A stretch of DNA of 64,000 bases from Daucus carota subsp. sativus (lineage: Eukaryota > Streptophyta > Magnoliopsida > Apiales > Apiaceae), in contig NC_030385.2 in assembly GCF_001625215.2 (NCBI RefSeq), positions 3,961,135 to 4,025,134 on the forward strand. The letters are read 5' to 3'. The notes below the pieces were generated by a model. It was not told where the DNA came from and ran no database searches. It saw only the letters and a program-made list of their open reading frames with translations. The translations under genes were made by a program, and so were the position numbers. Positions 1 through 13,012 of the stretch are shown piece after piece. Position 1 is the stretch's first letter. The number at the start of each line of letters is the position of its first letter.

Positions 1-1257
1 CACAAGAAATAAAAATGAGCCCATTACTAATTCATTGATTGATGATTCGGAGCTGGCATGTAGGAAGAACGAACTTGGGACAATAAAAAGTCACAGATGC
101 AATAATAAATGATAAATGGACACAGATGCAATAAATGGACATCTGACCTTTCGATATTCATTAGGCATGTGCATTTTTGATTTTAAAAAACGCAAAAATC
201 TTAAAAAACAGAGAAATGAGTTAGGAGAGTGTTTACTACACCACGTCAGCCGTCCGAGATTTTCCTTTATATAGATATAAGATTGGAAAGGAACACAATG
301 AAAACGGGACACCGAAAGTAATCGTTTTTTAGTTGGGCCAAAAAATCCAAAAATTATGTCAGGAATCCAAAAATATTTCCCAAAATTTATCCACAATGGT
401 GACACAAATATGTCAAGATTTGATCAATTTAATTAAGTCAAATCAAAACAAAGATTATTATTTTGAGATACTAGAGTATTTTATTTCGTATTTAATAGGA
501 GCACTAGAGTTCCATTCATACAAGAGGCAAAAATAAAATAACCCCTGGTGTACTTTTTTATTTTTTAAGAGGCAATTCAAGATGTTCTACCAAACGTACA
601 AGCCCATAAACTCTTAATATACCTTATAAACTCGGGCTAAATCCTATTAACAGTTGGTACTAAAAAGGAACCTAGAAGTTGCACACGAGCGAGAAATATA
701 CAAACAGAAATGGATCTGGATCAGATGCTTTCTTTCAAAATAATACTTTATCAGAAGCCTGTAACAAATACTTTTTCCACTTGGAATGATTCAATTGGTG
801 CCAATGTGTGACCGACCACAGTTTCACTAGAAACTTTGCAGAATTTCGGTTCACTTGCTATGCAAGACTTGTTGAAAGTTCTCATCAGAACACTCCAAAT
901 TGAGTGTTCAATATATAAGTCGAAAGAAACGAGCACAAGGCTGCCAAGCAGATACTGATTTCAAAACTGGTGTCACTGTCACATTATTTACCCAAAGCTC
1001 ACAATCAATAACTATAAACTTTTATCAACCACAAGTTAACAGAATGATATAGTCGAACTACACAAAATTGCATTCTATATAGCAACCACAAGAGAAGATA
1101 CTTTTTGGTTGACTCGGTCTTGACATAGAACTAGATCTATATGAGAAATCGGTCTCCACATAGAACTAGATCTGGTGTGAATTGGGAACTAAGGGGTTCG
1201 AGAAGGAATGAACATTTCAAAAGACCCCATGTCAATATCACCATCATATGAACCTGA
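1..1257. other. Region downstream of DEG9, no gene seen
   Basis: This AT-rich stretch follows the DEG9 stop codon on the minus strand. The part next to the gene must contain its 3' untranslated region. Short open frames here have no recognisable protein features and no splice pattern that I could support. Confidence 0.5.
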
Positions 1258-2773
1258 TCACTTGAGATCGTCAGACATGGCTGATGGTATACAATGTGTC
1301 GTTAGGATGTCTAACGTTGCAGCTTTCGCTGACTTTGTCTGAAGGACCACAATCTGCATAATTAATATACATTAGAAAACAATTTTTAAAAATAGACATT
1401 TTTAAAAGGGGGAAGCAAGAAAAGAGAGCATGCCTGCTGGTATTCCAAATCAAATTTCAAAAACTCATCGTTACAATTCTCTACCATGCTGGCCAGGCTC
1501 TTTAGATTCTTCACAGGCTGACCGTTGAAAGCAAGGACCTAAATATATGTGTTAAGCAAAACCAGAGGGTGGGCGTCAAATAGACAAGGCGATTTAATGC
1601 AGGCTACTACATTCGCATGGTCAATTAAAACTAACCTGGGTGTTGACAATGTCCTCGTATCCTATGTTAATATCTGCAACGAGTACCTTTAAAAATAATT
1701 TGACGAGATGAGAACACATGTAACATAGGATATAACAATTCCAATTAAACTTACGCCCAACAACATCATAGGTATGTATAAAAAAAACAATGAGAACCTG
1801 AGAAATCACAACAATTTGTTCATCAGGAAATTGAGGCATTTCGTGTAAAAGTTTGTCCAACAGCTTGACTGGAGCTTCAAGATCATAGTCTTTTCCATAC
1901 TGAGTAAGCACGCAAAAAGAGGTTCTTCATTAGGTAATAGAGGATAAGTAACAACCATTACATACTTTGATTCGTAACAACTAAAAAGATACTTAAATAA
2001 TTATGCAAGTGTCGATTAACTTTTCTTTAAACAGCAACAGAGGCCGAAGAGCTCCAGCAAAATTGGCAAGTCACCTACTCATTAGCGTCCATTATAGAAA
2101 TTTCAAAACTCATACTCCCTAAATTATTTTTATTGAGAGCTGAAAGTCAACAAACTACTGTCTAGAAGATATAGTTATCTCGTTGTTTTCTAGGAAGGAA
2201 CATCAAGGAGGAATTGTGCGCCAAACGAGAATATTGCCTTATTCATTAAAGGGAACTTCTACTTCAAAATCAGAAGTTCGGAAATTCGCCGCCGTCACTC
2301 GATGCTATATTCAGATCATTGCATCTAATTCATTTTAATATCATGTATATACTTCATACAAGGTATTTTCTAAAATAATTCAGACTGTCTATTCCTCCCT
2401 GTTTCACTGCCATCATCTAGAAACTTCTACAGTTTATTACTAATAAGCAACAAGATCATCACCTCTTTAATCTAATTTTAATGTATTTTTAATTAAAACT
2501 GCGAAGAAAATATACATATAACCACTGATTCTGGTATTAGCACATAAAGCACCACAAGTTGTAGGTAAAAAGCCTTACTCTCGTTTCATTCACTTTCCAT
2601 ATACTACTAAAAAGACGAACATCTTAATCACTACTTTCTTGGTGCCTCTAAAATTTTCATTAGTATTACAAGGGAAGAAACAGAATGCTCAAAAGATAAT
2701 ATGCAAGTGATGAACTTAATTTAGTTGGTATTTACGCCATTCTAATCACAGGATAATATATATACATATATGT

Positions 2774-2825
<52 letters not shown>

Positions 2826-5800
2826 TTGTTTACAAAGTTTGATATGGTAGTGCACCTCAGAACGAAGATATGGAACTGATACGGTTGTAAAAACAAATCC
2901 AGCAATAATGTAATATGAAGGGGGTCTGCCTTTGTTGTGAGCTGGGATAAGCTTTCTGTGCGACTCGAGTTTGATGTCAAATTTATGTGTTTCACTGTTG
3001 CGAAGAACTTTGACTGCTGCACTTTCTCCCGTATATTTCTGTGAAACAAGATAACTAAAACCTATTCTCTCTCCATGCCTAAATGGAACTGAAAATTACA
3101 AGAAGCAAAATCAGTAAGAAATATATAAAATCCTAGAGAAACACCAAACTTGCTAATCAAAAAAAAAATGCTTCACAGTTCACAGAATAAAGTGGAATCT
3201 CATTAGCAAAGGGCAGACACTTCACAAATTCCCAAAGAAACCAACTTAAAAAGTTATCCAAGCAAAACATATAATAAGAGAAACTGGATACTAGGACTGC
3301 CTAGAAGCTATTGACACAAACATTAGCACTAGCACTACAATACATATATAATAAATATAATAAGGAACAAAAAAAAAATCCTACCTGTCCCGTCATTAGC
3401 AATATCAACCCCGTCGAAACTTAATATGATATCTGATGGCTTTAAAACCTGAAATTCTGGTGCAGTTGGATCAATTCTTCGTATTCGAACACCCTTTTGA
3501 CTAGATTTCATCCCCACTGACATGCGCAGATCTGGATTTTCCATCTTCTGCCATTCAATCCCAAGAATAGGGAACCCTGGTAGAACAGATATTGTATCAC
3601 AAAAGTAAAACACAGGAGGTAAAATATGACAAAATAATAAATATACAAAACGATTTCAAAAACAAGCATAAACTCCTAAAATATATCTGAACAACTGTTG
3701 CAACTAAAACAGTGCTGCTCACACAACCTACAGATTACACAAGCTCAAATTACAGTGCAAGATAACAGTAGATTGCAGTGTCAGTAATTTTCACAATATT
3801 AAAGAATTAAAGATGCTTGACATTATTGAATGCACTATAATAGAGTAGGGATGTGCTTCTGACTAAGTTATCATAATAATGATTTATAAATATTCCTAGC
3901 TAACATAGTAACACATGAACAGTTGTAATGCTGTCAAAAAAATCCAAAAAATCCGATATCCGTCCGAAATATCTGTATTCGTATTCGAAAAAAAGCGGAT
4001 ATTATCCGTATCCGAAGTAAACCGGATATTATCCGTATCTAAATTCGAATGTTTAGGATACGGATGCGGATATAGGCACATCCGCATCCGAAAATATCCG
4101 AATCTGAAATTAATTAATTAATTAATTAATATATTTATTATATATTTATTAAAAATATTAAAATATAGTATTTATTTAAGTGTTTACCATACATACGAGT
4201 ATCATATATACTTCAGCAGTTTACATCATATATTCATATTTGAAAATCAATTAACATTTTGACACACGCACTCACTCACCAGTTCACTAGTTCACCCTAA
4301 TCCCTAAATCCCTCATCCCCGCCTGGCCGCCTCTTCATTTTTCTTTCACGCCACATCCCACAGTCACACTCTTCTCTGATTCTATTTCTGGTATCATCCA
4401 CAGCCCTAATTACTTAACCCCGCATATCAACATTTTAATTCTTAAAGGATTACTGATTAGGAATTCTGTCAAGTGTCAATGGAACAAGATAGAGGTTTGT
4501 ATCTCCTGTTTGAATTCTCAATTATCTTTTCATTTCATCATCTTACACACTTTTAATAAATTGCAGCTGATGCTTCAAGTTGGACTCCAATGCACATCAA
4601 GTTCAGTTGAAATCCGTTTGACAACTTTTATAAAAAATATATTTGATAAATGATTTCGGATCCGGATATTATCCGTATATGGATAATATCTTACGGATTC
4701 GGATACAAATAAATATTAGCCGGATATTTCCAGATACGGATACGGTTTCGAACTTCCGGATTCGAATTCGGATATAGCTGTATCCGTATCCTAAATATCC
4801 GTTTGACAGCCCTAAACAGTTGGGTTAACTTGTAAGCCACCCTTAGTGATTTTCCATAACATACCTGTATATCCTCCATTTTTTTCATAATCTTGGATGA
4901 AGTGCCTAATGACTGGTGTTGGAATGACATAACCTATATTCTCAGCATCCTCATGTTTAAGGGATTGGAAAGCAATACCCACACATGCACCCCTGTCATT
5001 AAAGGCAGGTCCTCCAGAATTCCCAGAGTTGATAGCTGCATCTATCTGTAAATAATTTAAGTTGTGAGAACTTCATAACTGAAATGCAAGACAATATGAT
5101 TTAGCAGTAAAAGTGCAAAAAAAAAAAAAAAACTCACCTGCAATCCCAGAAGCTCAGTGGATACATGCGCGTATGATAAAATCTCTATTCGTGAAACCAC
5201 CCCACTTGTGACAGAAATAGTATCTCCACCAATTGGGTAACCCACAACTGTCACTGCATCTTGAAGTGTAGGCAAATCGCCAAATTCAACAGGTGAAACT
5301 CCTTCCCAGAACTCATCATCAGCAACAGTAAGCAGAGCTGCAACACAAATTAGAAACTCATAAAAAATAAATATACAAACAAAAACATCAACGAACAAAA
5401 TCACATTCATCTTAAACACTTATTCACCCAGTACTGCACGCACATGCATATATCATGGCCCCTATAAAACCTTTATACACACCAATTCCAGTCAAAAAAA
5501 CAAATTCTATTCATTTATGCAGCTGTCAATAAATTCTTAGACTTAATACCACAATAAAAATTGCCTGACAAAATATACCAATCCTAAAAACAAGCACCAA
5601 GTCTAGTAACCTATTAACGAATAGATAATTGCAGAATTAACAATATATAACACAGTCATAATTTAATCAACCATATATCAATGAATCATAAATTCTAATA
5701 CAAGTACACAACAGTTAAAACTATATAGAAACGAACTTGATTAGAAGTGTACAATACAGTCATAGTATGATTAAGCAAATAACAACAAAACGAAAATTTC

Positions 5801-6518
5801 AATACAACAGTTATACCTATTTCTCCACCTAGTTAACGTAACCAACATGATCAACAATATATAACACATTATTCATAATATAATCATTCTAATACAACAA
5901 TTAACACTATTTATCCACCTAGCTGATGAAACGAAACAAAATGCTGACAAAATTAGCGTCATTCTCACCAATATCGCATTCAGTCCCAATTGCAAGCACA
6001 GTGGCCACATACTTAGTATCCGAGCCGCGCTTCTTCAACTTAACCTGCGTGTGATGCTCAACCGAATGCGCATTTGTGAGAACTCTCCTCCCCCCAATAA
6101 CAAAGCCACTGCTACTAGAACTATACTGCCTCTTTCGCTGCCACGGTAGCGAGAAATTCGGGTCAGTATGCACACAAAACACCTTCACCACAGCTTCCAT
6201 TTCGGGCACAACTTTAGCCACATTCTCCCAATCTTCTGAACCATGATGATCAACAACCCCGTTGGCATTGCCGTTTTGATCAATTGCTTGTCGTTTTGGG
6301 GAATTTATTTGATTGGGTTCATGGGGTTGGGTTTTGCGGGGTCGGCCTCGCCGGCGAGCTGGGTGGTTGGTGGTGGTGGTGGTGGCGGCGGCGGCGGAAG
6401 TGGTGGTAGAGGGGTGGATGAGTTCGATTTTGTTGAGGGAGAAAACGACGTCGTTCTGGGGGTTGGGGGTGTCTTGGGGCTCGACGGTGTCGTTTTTACG
6501 TTTCCGGCCGCGACCCAT
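1258..6518 (-). CDS. DEG9: DEG9-like HtrA serine protease (nine exons)
   Basis: Exons run 6518-5969, 5337-5138, 5045-4865, 3576-3385, 3088-2856, 1899-1798, 1686-1636, 1538-1434 and 1353-1258. Reading phase holds throughout and gives 569 residues. The N-terminus is basic with an AT-hook-like RGRPRK near residue 58, which fits a nuclear protein. The protease domain shows the HtrA triad: His151 in [10 protein letters not shown], Asp182 in CDIALL and Ser260 in [12 protein letters not shown] region follows ([18 protein letters not shown], then [13 protein letters not shown]), and the C-terminus ends [14 protein letters not shown], as in Arabidopsis DEG9. From family knowledge, DEG9 is an ATP-independent nuclear endoprotease reported to degrade the cytokinin response regulator ARR4. 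The last intron (1433-1354) starts with GC, not GT. Intron 3 carries a hAT element. Identity is very secure; the start is the first ATG of the exon. Confidence 0.95.
2773..2819. repeat. (TA)n microsatellite in DEG9 intron 5
   Basis: About 47 bases of nearly pure TA dinucleotide lie inside intron 5 of DEG9 (2855-1900). Confidence 0.95.
3926..4814. mobile_element. Non-autonomous hAT transposon in DEG9 intron 3
   Basis: The element is 889 bp and flanked by a perfect 8-bp target duplication, AACAGTTG, at 3918-3925 and 4815-4822. Its ends are inverted: TAATGCTGTCAAA on the left, and the right end read in reverse is TAGGGCTGTCAAA. Both ends are dense in short GGATA/CGGATAT repeats, as expected of subterminal transposase-binding motifs in hAT elements. 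The core (about 4110-4620) is AT-rich with a CT-rich patch and no transposase reading frame, so it could only move with help in trans. Confidence 0.9.
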
Positions 6519-6760
6519 TTTTTGATGTTATTTTAGGGTTGTGAGATGTCTAATTGCGCGACTGCGTGTAAGAAGAATATAAGATGGTTTTATGTACTAT
6601 GTTGTGTGTAGATGTTACAGAAAAGCAAAGGTTACGGCGGGGAATGGGGCGACGTCGTTTCATTATACACAGTGAGTTTGTAACGAATTGAGGTTTTTTT
6701 AAAAAAAAAAGAAAATAGTTTCTCAAAAAAGAAAAAGAAAATAGAGTTACTTATCAAAAC

Positions 6761-7111
6761 CAGTATTACAACAGAAATCGGGAATCGGACCTAATCGGTC
6801 GAGCTACTTATTCAGGAATTAATCGGAAATCGTGGATTAATCGAAGTTAAAATCGGATTTATTTCAATATTAAAATATTATTTAATATTTAGTTATTATT
6901 ATATTAGCTATTTGGTAACTAATATATTTACTATATTCATAAACTCTATAATTATTCATATTTAAAGTAATATAGTATTTTAATTTTAATAATTTAGCAT
7001 ATATACTCCGATTAAGAAATATATATAGGGATTAATCGGATTTCAGAAATTGAATCGGTGACCGACCTTGCAGGGGATTAATCGGTTAAATCGGAGATTT
7101 TTAGAACACTG
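6761..7111. mobile_element. Short hAT MITE upstream of DEG9
   Basis: This 351-bp element has an 8-bp target duplication, ATCAAAAC, at 6753-6760 and 7112-7119. Its ends are CAGTATT on the left and AACACTG on the right, which are inverted copies apart from one base. Both subterminal regions repeat the motif AATCGG, and the core is AT-rich without coding potential. It sits in the gap between the DEG9 start and the 3' end of the uL29m gene. Confidence 0.85.
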
Positions 7112-7805
7112 ATCAAAACAACTATTTTATAGAGTTACTTATCAAAACAACTATTTTATTTTTATGATTTTTTTCATTTTAATTGTAAACCTAATTCGTG
7201 AGATCAGAAATTTGCAAAAGCTCGTATTTTGTTATAATAATTAGACTTATATTCTGTCACGATGAGATAAGAAATAATGACTTAAGTTTCCAAATATTTT
7301 ACGACAATAGTTTATAAGTACTTGATTTATTGTGTATTTAGTCGTACTTATATTTCCTAAATAAGGATATATTCCAAGAAGAAAAATATATTAAAGTATT
7401 TTTTATAATAGTTAGTAATTTGAAGGTATTTAATATTATTTATAATTAAGAAAGAAGTAATTTATTTTCGAAAAATAAGATAAAAACAAGATCATTAGTA
7501 TGTTAACATAATAACAGGGAATTATCAACCAATTGTGGAATTCATTAGTCCTTTTCTAGTAGCTGTAGAGGAGCAAGATAGAGCTAATCTTGCGATTCAA
7601 CACAACTAGTCTCTCCATATTTTATATTGAAAAATGTTGTACAAAGCGCGTAGAAAGAAATCTTGATTCACAGGCTGCAAGTTTCCTGCTAGTGAAGATA
7701 CAAATGATTCTGGAATGCGACTATAAACTGCATCCCCTGAATGAAGAAAAAAGTAGCAACACTGGCTACAAAAGCCCCCAACAGCGCACTACAACACGAA
7801 GCTAA

Positions 7806-9313
7806 TCACAAAGCATTTATCAATCTTTTCATCTCGGAAGATCTCCTCGGATCTGGATCTTCAATTGCTCTCTCGGTTAGTACGTGCTTGATCCGACACA
7901 TGGACTTCCTTACCTGCAAAAGTAACATGACAAGATGAATATCTACTGACATGCCAAGAGTTTGCAAGGACAGGGAAGAAGAGTATATGGAGGGGTCTCT
8001 GTTCCAAAAACAAGCCATTCCATATCATCTGAGGGATGTGTAACTCTTCATATTTCGAAAGCAAATATAATAAACTAAAATCAAGCAACACTAAAAAACT
8101 AGCTGAGTAACATACTCAAGGAAACAAAGCAGCAACTAATGAAATTTTTTCTCACTCCCACTTCAAGCAGTGTGCATTTAAGTGTGGCAACTGAACCCTT
8201 ATTTAGTTGTGATTTTTAAAACAAGATTAAGACCAAGTTGGGGAAGGTTAAGTTACGTCATACGGAAGTGTTATGAAGAATTACATAGAACTTCTTATAC
8301 AGTCCTATCTAGGAACACAGCATGATCTGCCATTGCAGGTTAAGTAGTTCTTTCACAAAAAAGACTACTTGACTAGATATATACATAATTAACAATGAGA
8401 CAAGTTACATAAAAAGCATTTACAGGACATTTGATGACATCTTAACAAGACTGAATGAGTGTCAAACTGGATGATTTAATCACTAATTATGAGTTTCAGA
8501 GCTACTATAAAGTGAATGGCGCTGAAATAAGCTAATTGAATCGTAAAAAGTATGGCCCCAATGGGCGGAATTACTGAACAAACGCTGTTGGCCAAATTGA
8601 ATAACTATAGATTCAAAAGGATGCCTGATACTTGTTTGACTTAGTTAAGCAGTCAAAATTATGCAAGTACAAGTACAGTTTTGTCAAACAGCCAGTGTAT
8701 TTGATTCACTTCCTGATGTAGGATACTAAAGGTAGACACAGACAGTTACGTTCTACAACTAGGATTCTTTCAGCTGTCGGATACTAAATAACAATTTAAC
8801 CAAAGCACTAGAATAGTACCTTAGGAATACGCTCTGGATTGGGAAACCGTAAATTCTGAGAATTAAGCATCTGACGTTGAGTCATCAACATGTTTTTCTC
8901 CTTCAGCAAAACATACCATAGTTTGTGAAGATCATCCCAAGACTTTAGACGTAGTTCTGAAGCCTTCCAACTCCGACCTGGATCAAAATTCTAAGCAAGT
9001 CAAGCATATCCAAAAAGAAATGAAGGTGCAGAAGATCTTAAAAAAACCCTTCTTCTAAAAAAATACCCACAGTACAACATTGTGTACACTAAACTATGCT
9101 TACGAAATACGAACATCATATATTCCAGAAGCATCAGGAACCAAATATACCATAGACAACAGGTTTGTCCTCATCAGGGCTTCTATCAGTCTCGAAAAAC
9201 TCCTCGAGTGGGTTATGCCCCATCCTAGACGTATAAGCAGCAGCTGCCGCAGCTGAACTTTCAGATTTTGCAGCAGTGCAAAGTGCCCTCCCAAAAATCC
9301 TTGTCAAAAACAT
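7806..9313 (-). CDS. Mitochondrial large-subunit ribosomal protein uL29m (L47 family)
   Basis: Coding exons are 9313-9151, 8977-8820 and 7913-7806, giving 142 residues in a continuous frame. The protein starts [15 protein letters not shown], a basic alanine-rich presequence that suits mitochondrial import. It continues with [22 protein letters not shown], split here for length as [10 protein letters not shown] and [12 protein letters not shown], then [15 protein letters not shown]. It ends [20 protein letters not shown] and [13 protein letters not shown], the conserved plant and mitochondrial L29/L47 tail. The length matches the Arabidopsis homologue At1g07830 closely. A 5' untranslated intron is likely, from donor GTTAGT at 9593 to acceptor CAG ending at 9330, placing the promoter beyond 9594. 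Confidence 0.93.
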
Positions 9314-9659
9314 GATGCTCACCAGATCACTGAATAACAATCAACAAAGATTAATTTGGAATTATGCAGCAAGGTTTTCACATCATCCTAACAGCTTTAT
9401 TACAAATAAAATAAACAGTGCTTAGGAAAAAACATTCAAATTAGGGTTTGAATCAAATTAAGTAAAGAAACACAACATATTTGAAACCGTAACAAAAACA
9501 CGAAAATCATGAGCACATATATAGAAACAAATGCATACAGACATAGATATATAATGTAGAGAGAAATGGTGGGCAAGGCAAAAGGGTACTAACCTGTGTC
9601 TGTGGAACAAGTATTCAGATTGTATAGACACAGTGAGTTCAAGACTTCGAAGCACTGGT

Positions 9660-10380
9660 TTAACTTGGGTCCAAAAATAAACATAGTAATGGGATTTTTG
9701 AATTAATTTATTTATGAGTGTAAAGTAATTATTTTCATGTGTTAGCTTTTACTTTTCATATTCATAGATTATTAGATAAAAAGATTATTAATATAATAGT
9801 AAATTATTATAAATTAGTTTCAAAATGTTCTTTTATATTTATGCAAAATCAAATTTCAAATATAGAAAAAATTATTAAAGAAAATTGGATTTGCAACTTT
9901 TCATATTTTAACTTATAAGTCGGAAATTTACTTCTAAATTTTGTACACAAACAATATTATTTCTGACTTATAAACTGAACTTAAAAAATCAGTCAAACAA
10001 CACTTATCTATTTTAATTTCCGAGCAACCTCATTTCTTTAAATGAAAATAATTACTTGTATCTAAACAAGTTTTAGATTCATATAATATTTTCTATTGTA
10101 AAATATTTAGAAAAAAGTTGTAAAAGTAATATATAGATATTGACAATTGACATAATTTAGAATGACTTCTTAAACAAATCACGTGATATATTTTATAATA
10201 TTATAATCTTATAGCTTTAAAAATCAACATGACATATCAATATGATTTTAGTGACATAGTTGGATTTTTAAACAAATAACGTGATACACAATTCAAAATA
10301 TTTTGATCTTATAATTAGAATTATTGATATAATTTCATATTTTTTAATATAAGCGTATCGACCTTGTCGGATCTTTAACA
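9660..10380. other. AT-rich intergenic DNA with a short direct repeat
   Basis: No gene is visible. Two diverged copies of a block beginning AAACAAATCACGTGATA (about 10174) and AAACAAATAACGTGATA (about 10271) lie about 100 bases apart. They are probably remains of an old duplication or transposon. Confidence 0.5.
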
Positions 10381-10941
10381 TAGGGTTGTTCATGAATAGA
10401 GCCGAGCCGAGTTTTGATCGAACTGAGCCGAGTTTTAAATTTTTTCCTATCGAGCCGAGCCAAGCTTTCTTATCGAACAAAAAATTGTGTTCAAGCTCGA
10501 GCTTGTCAACTAACGAGCTGAACATGAGCTTGTTCACGAACAAATACGAGCTGAGCCGAGCCAGAAAAAAATAAGGTCAAACCGCTACTTACTCTTAAAA
10601 TAGCAAGCCAAATAAAATTTTTAGTGTATTTTGAAAGTACCATATTATAGTTAATATTCTTCTGATCGATTTGATATATTATATTTTGAATTCAGCGTTC
10701 AATAACATGTATATATTACAAAATTATCATGAAAATATTGCATTTTTTCGAGTTTTAACGAGCCGAGCTCGAGCCGAACAAGTTCGAGCCGAGCTCGAGC
10801 TCGAGCCGAGCACACTAAAAGCTCGGCTCGAGTTTGTTTTCTTAACGAACACATTTATGTGTTCGAGCTCGAGCTCGAGTTCTTAACGAACTGAGTCTAA
10901 CCGAGCTTCTTCGCGAACAGCTCGGTTGGTGAACAGCCCTA
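10381..10941. mobile_element. hAT MITE with GAGCCGAG subterminal repeats
   Basis: This 561-bp element is flanked by the exact 8-bp duplication CTTTAACA at 10373-10380 and 10942-10949. Its inverted ends are TAGGGTTGTTCATGAA on the left and, read in reverse from the right, TAGGGCTGTTCACCAA. Both ends hold many copies of GAGCCGAG and GAGCTCGAG motifs. There is no transposase. The apparent low-complexity peptides here are products of this repeat. Confidence 0.9.
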
Positions 10942-11157
10942 CTTTAACATGTGTGTTGCTGAGTTGAATACAACGTCATTCTTGTTCTATTAAAACTTGA
11001 AACTATATCAGTTGAACTTAGAGCCTCATAGAATTTTTATTTTTCTACTGTCAAGTGATACAGGAGATCACCTTTTTGTGCTATAATAAAGATCATCAGT
11101 GTTGTTACTTACCTTCAAAGGAATACATAGCTATTACAATTTACAGGTGACATTTTA

Positions 11158-12847
11158 TTAGTAGACTGCAGGAGGCAGTCGCGGTGTGAGAGTAACTTCC
11201 AGCAGAGTTGCTTTCGGGTTACTAACACCTGAACTTTCAGTCATATCAACGCGCGAGCCCAAGACAGTTCCCAATTTAAACCCATGAACCAATCGAGCAA
11301 GTGTCAAGTGCAGCACCTGTATTGCGAATGTGATCCCAGGGCATGACCTCCGTCCTGATCCAAATGGTAAAAACTCGAAACTCTGACCCCAAAACTCCAC
11401 ATTCACATGTTTCTGCAGGAACCTCTCCGGATAAAATTCTAGAGGGTCAGACCAGACTTTAGGGTCACGATGCATCTTCCAGAGGTTCACGACTAATCTT
11501 GTGCCTGCTGGAATGTTGAATCCTGCCACCGTGCAATCTTTCATTGCTTCGTGTTGGATGGATAGTGGGAGTGCTGGATATAATCTGAGGGTTTCCTTGA
11601 CTATGGCTAGCAAATAAGGTAAATTTATTATGTCTGATTCCTTTACTTGGCGATCTCTTCCTATGCACTTGTCCATTTCAGCTTGTGCTTTCTTTAACAC
11701 ATGACGGTTGTTTAGTATTAGTGAGAGCGCCCACACTAGTGTGGCTGATGTCGTATCATAACCACCTAAGATAAGACTCTGCGACCAAAATACAGATTTT
11801 TATGCAGAAACATTTCATTAGATCTCGGCTTTATGAAATTATAAATGCTTATACCAAAAAATATCTTGCATAACTTACTAAACAAGTGCCCTTGATGGCA
11901 GTATCAGTGTCAATGTCAGGAAACTGGTTCCGGTCCATGGCAGACAGCATAACATAAATGAAGTCCTCCTCTGAATGATTAATGCTTAGATTTTTCCTTT
12001 TCTGCTGATGTTCCTTCAACCAGCTTCCAAGAACATGATCAATCTCTTCCGCGGTGTTCCTCATTTTACCCCTGTATCCCTTAAAACTGTCTATCCAACT
12101 AAGTAAAGGAAGTGCATCAGTAACCATAAACAGCCCTGTCAGGTACATGAAATCCGCCATGGCCTTCTGGAATCGCCTCGACTCTTCATTACCACGCGCA
12201 CCAGTACCAGAACATTTCTTACCTGTCACTGTCCTGACAACGATATTTGTTGTCAGATCCCCGAACCTTTCTTTCATTTCCACCACAACTTTGCTTCCAT
12301 TCCCATTGCTTGACCATTGCTCATATAGCTCCCTAATGAAAACATTCACCTCTGATTCCCGAACATGTTTGAGCATTTCCAGTCGACGATTTGTCAGAAG
12401 CTCAATCACTGCTAGCTTACGTATCTCGCGCCAATATGATCCATATTCCTGAAATATCATAACTCTGTTGTTGTATCCTGCTACTTTCCCAACTACAGAT
12501 GTTGGACGAGAGGCGAAGACCTTGTCCTGTGTTGTAAAACATTCTTTCGCGACTTCCCAACTAGTGACCACAAGAGTTCTGTTAATTCCCAATTTCAAAG
12601 AGAAGACTGGCCCGTATCGATCGGCCATGTCTCCAAGTGTATGATGTAGTATCTTGTTTGCACCAAGAAGATGGAAGTGACCAATTAACGGCCATTTCCC
12701 TGATGGTTCTGGTGGCCCGGGACAAGTGTTCATTCTGAGGACGTAGGTATTGAAAAATCTCCATAAAATAATTGCCGAAAAAAATTCAAGGGAGTACAAT
12801 ATGATATCTTGCAGTTGAATGTAGATGGCCATTGCATTTAAAATCAT
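11158..12847 (-). CDS. Cytochrome P450, CYP82-type
   Basis: Exons are 12847-11879 and 11778-11158, joined in phase 0 at the single intron expected for this group, giving 529 residues. A hydrophobic N-terminal anchor places it in the endoplasmic reticulum membrane. It is followed by a proline-rich hinge (CPGPPEPSGKWPLIGH), the I-helix oxygen-binding motif GGYDTT near residue 330, ETLR (K-helix, about 385), FYPERF, and the heme loop FLPFGSGRRSCPG with ligand Cys469. CYP82 enzymes are monooxygenases of specialised metabolism (alkaloids, flavones, coumarins, homoterpenes), and the substrate here cannot be told. The start is the first ATG; a second in-frame ATG at 12832 would give 524 residues. 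A TATATAA-like box lies at 13001-13012 on the same strand. All motifs are intact. Confidence 0.93.
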
Positions 12848-13000
12848 GATCTTGGTGATGTTATATAAAATCAGAGAATGAGCTATCAAGAAGCTGCTTA
12901 TTGCCTTGTATTTTTTGTATATGGCAATCTATTATTGCTTCTTAAAGTCACGTTGCATTGATAAGGGGCAAGTAGCTGAAATTCGGTGTGGCAGAGCTGA

Positions 13001-13012
13001 AAGATATATAAG
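13001..13012 (-). promoter_or_regulatory. Possible TATA box of the P450 gene
   Basis: Read on the minus strand the bases are CTTATATATCTT, about 155 bases upstream of the chosen start codon. The position is plausible for a core promoter, but the transcription start is not known. Confidence 0.4.

Noticed and set aside
6243-6536. Plus-strand glycine-rich frames opposite DEG9
   Set aside because: They are antisense shadows of DEG9 exon 1, which has clear homology on the minus strand.
10386-10886. Frames rich in EPS and SSSS inside 10381-10941
   Set aside because: They are translations of hAT subterminal repeats.
12054-12452. 132-codon plus-strand frame
   Set aside because: Antisense to the P450 first exon, which has all family motifs.
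12848-12889. Longer P450 N-terminus beginning at 12889
   Set aside because: The codon at 12889 is TTG, not ATG; the first ATG is at 12847.
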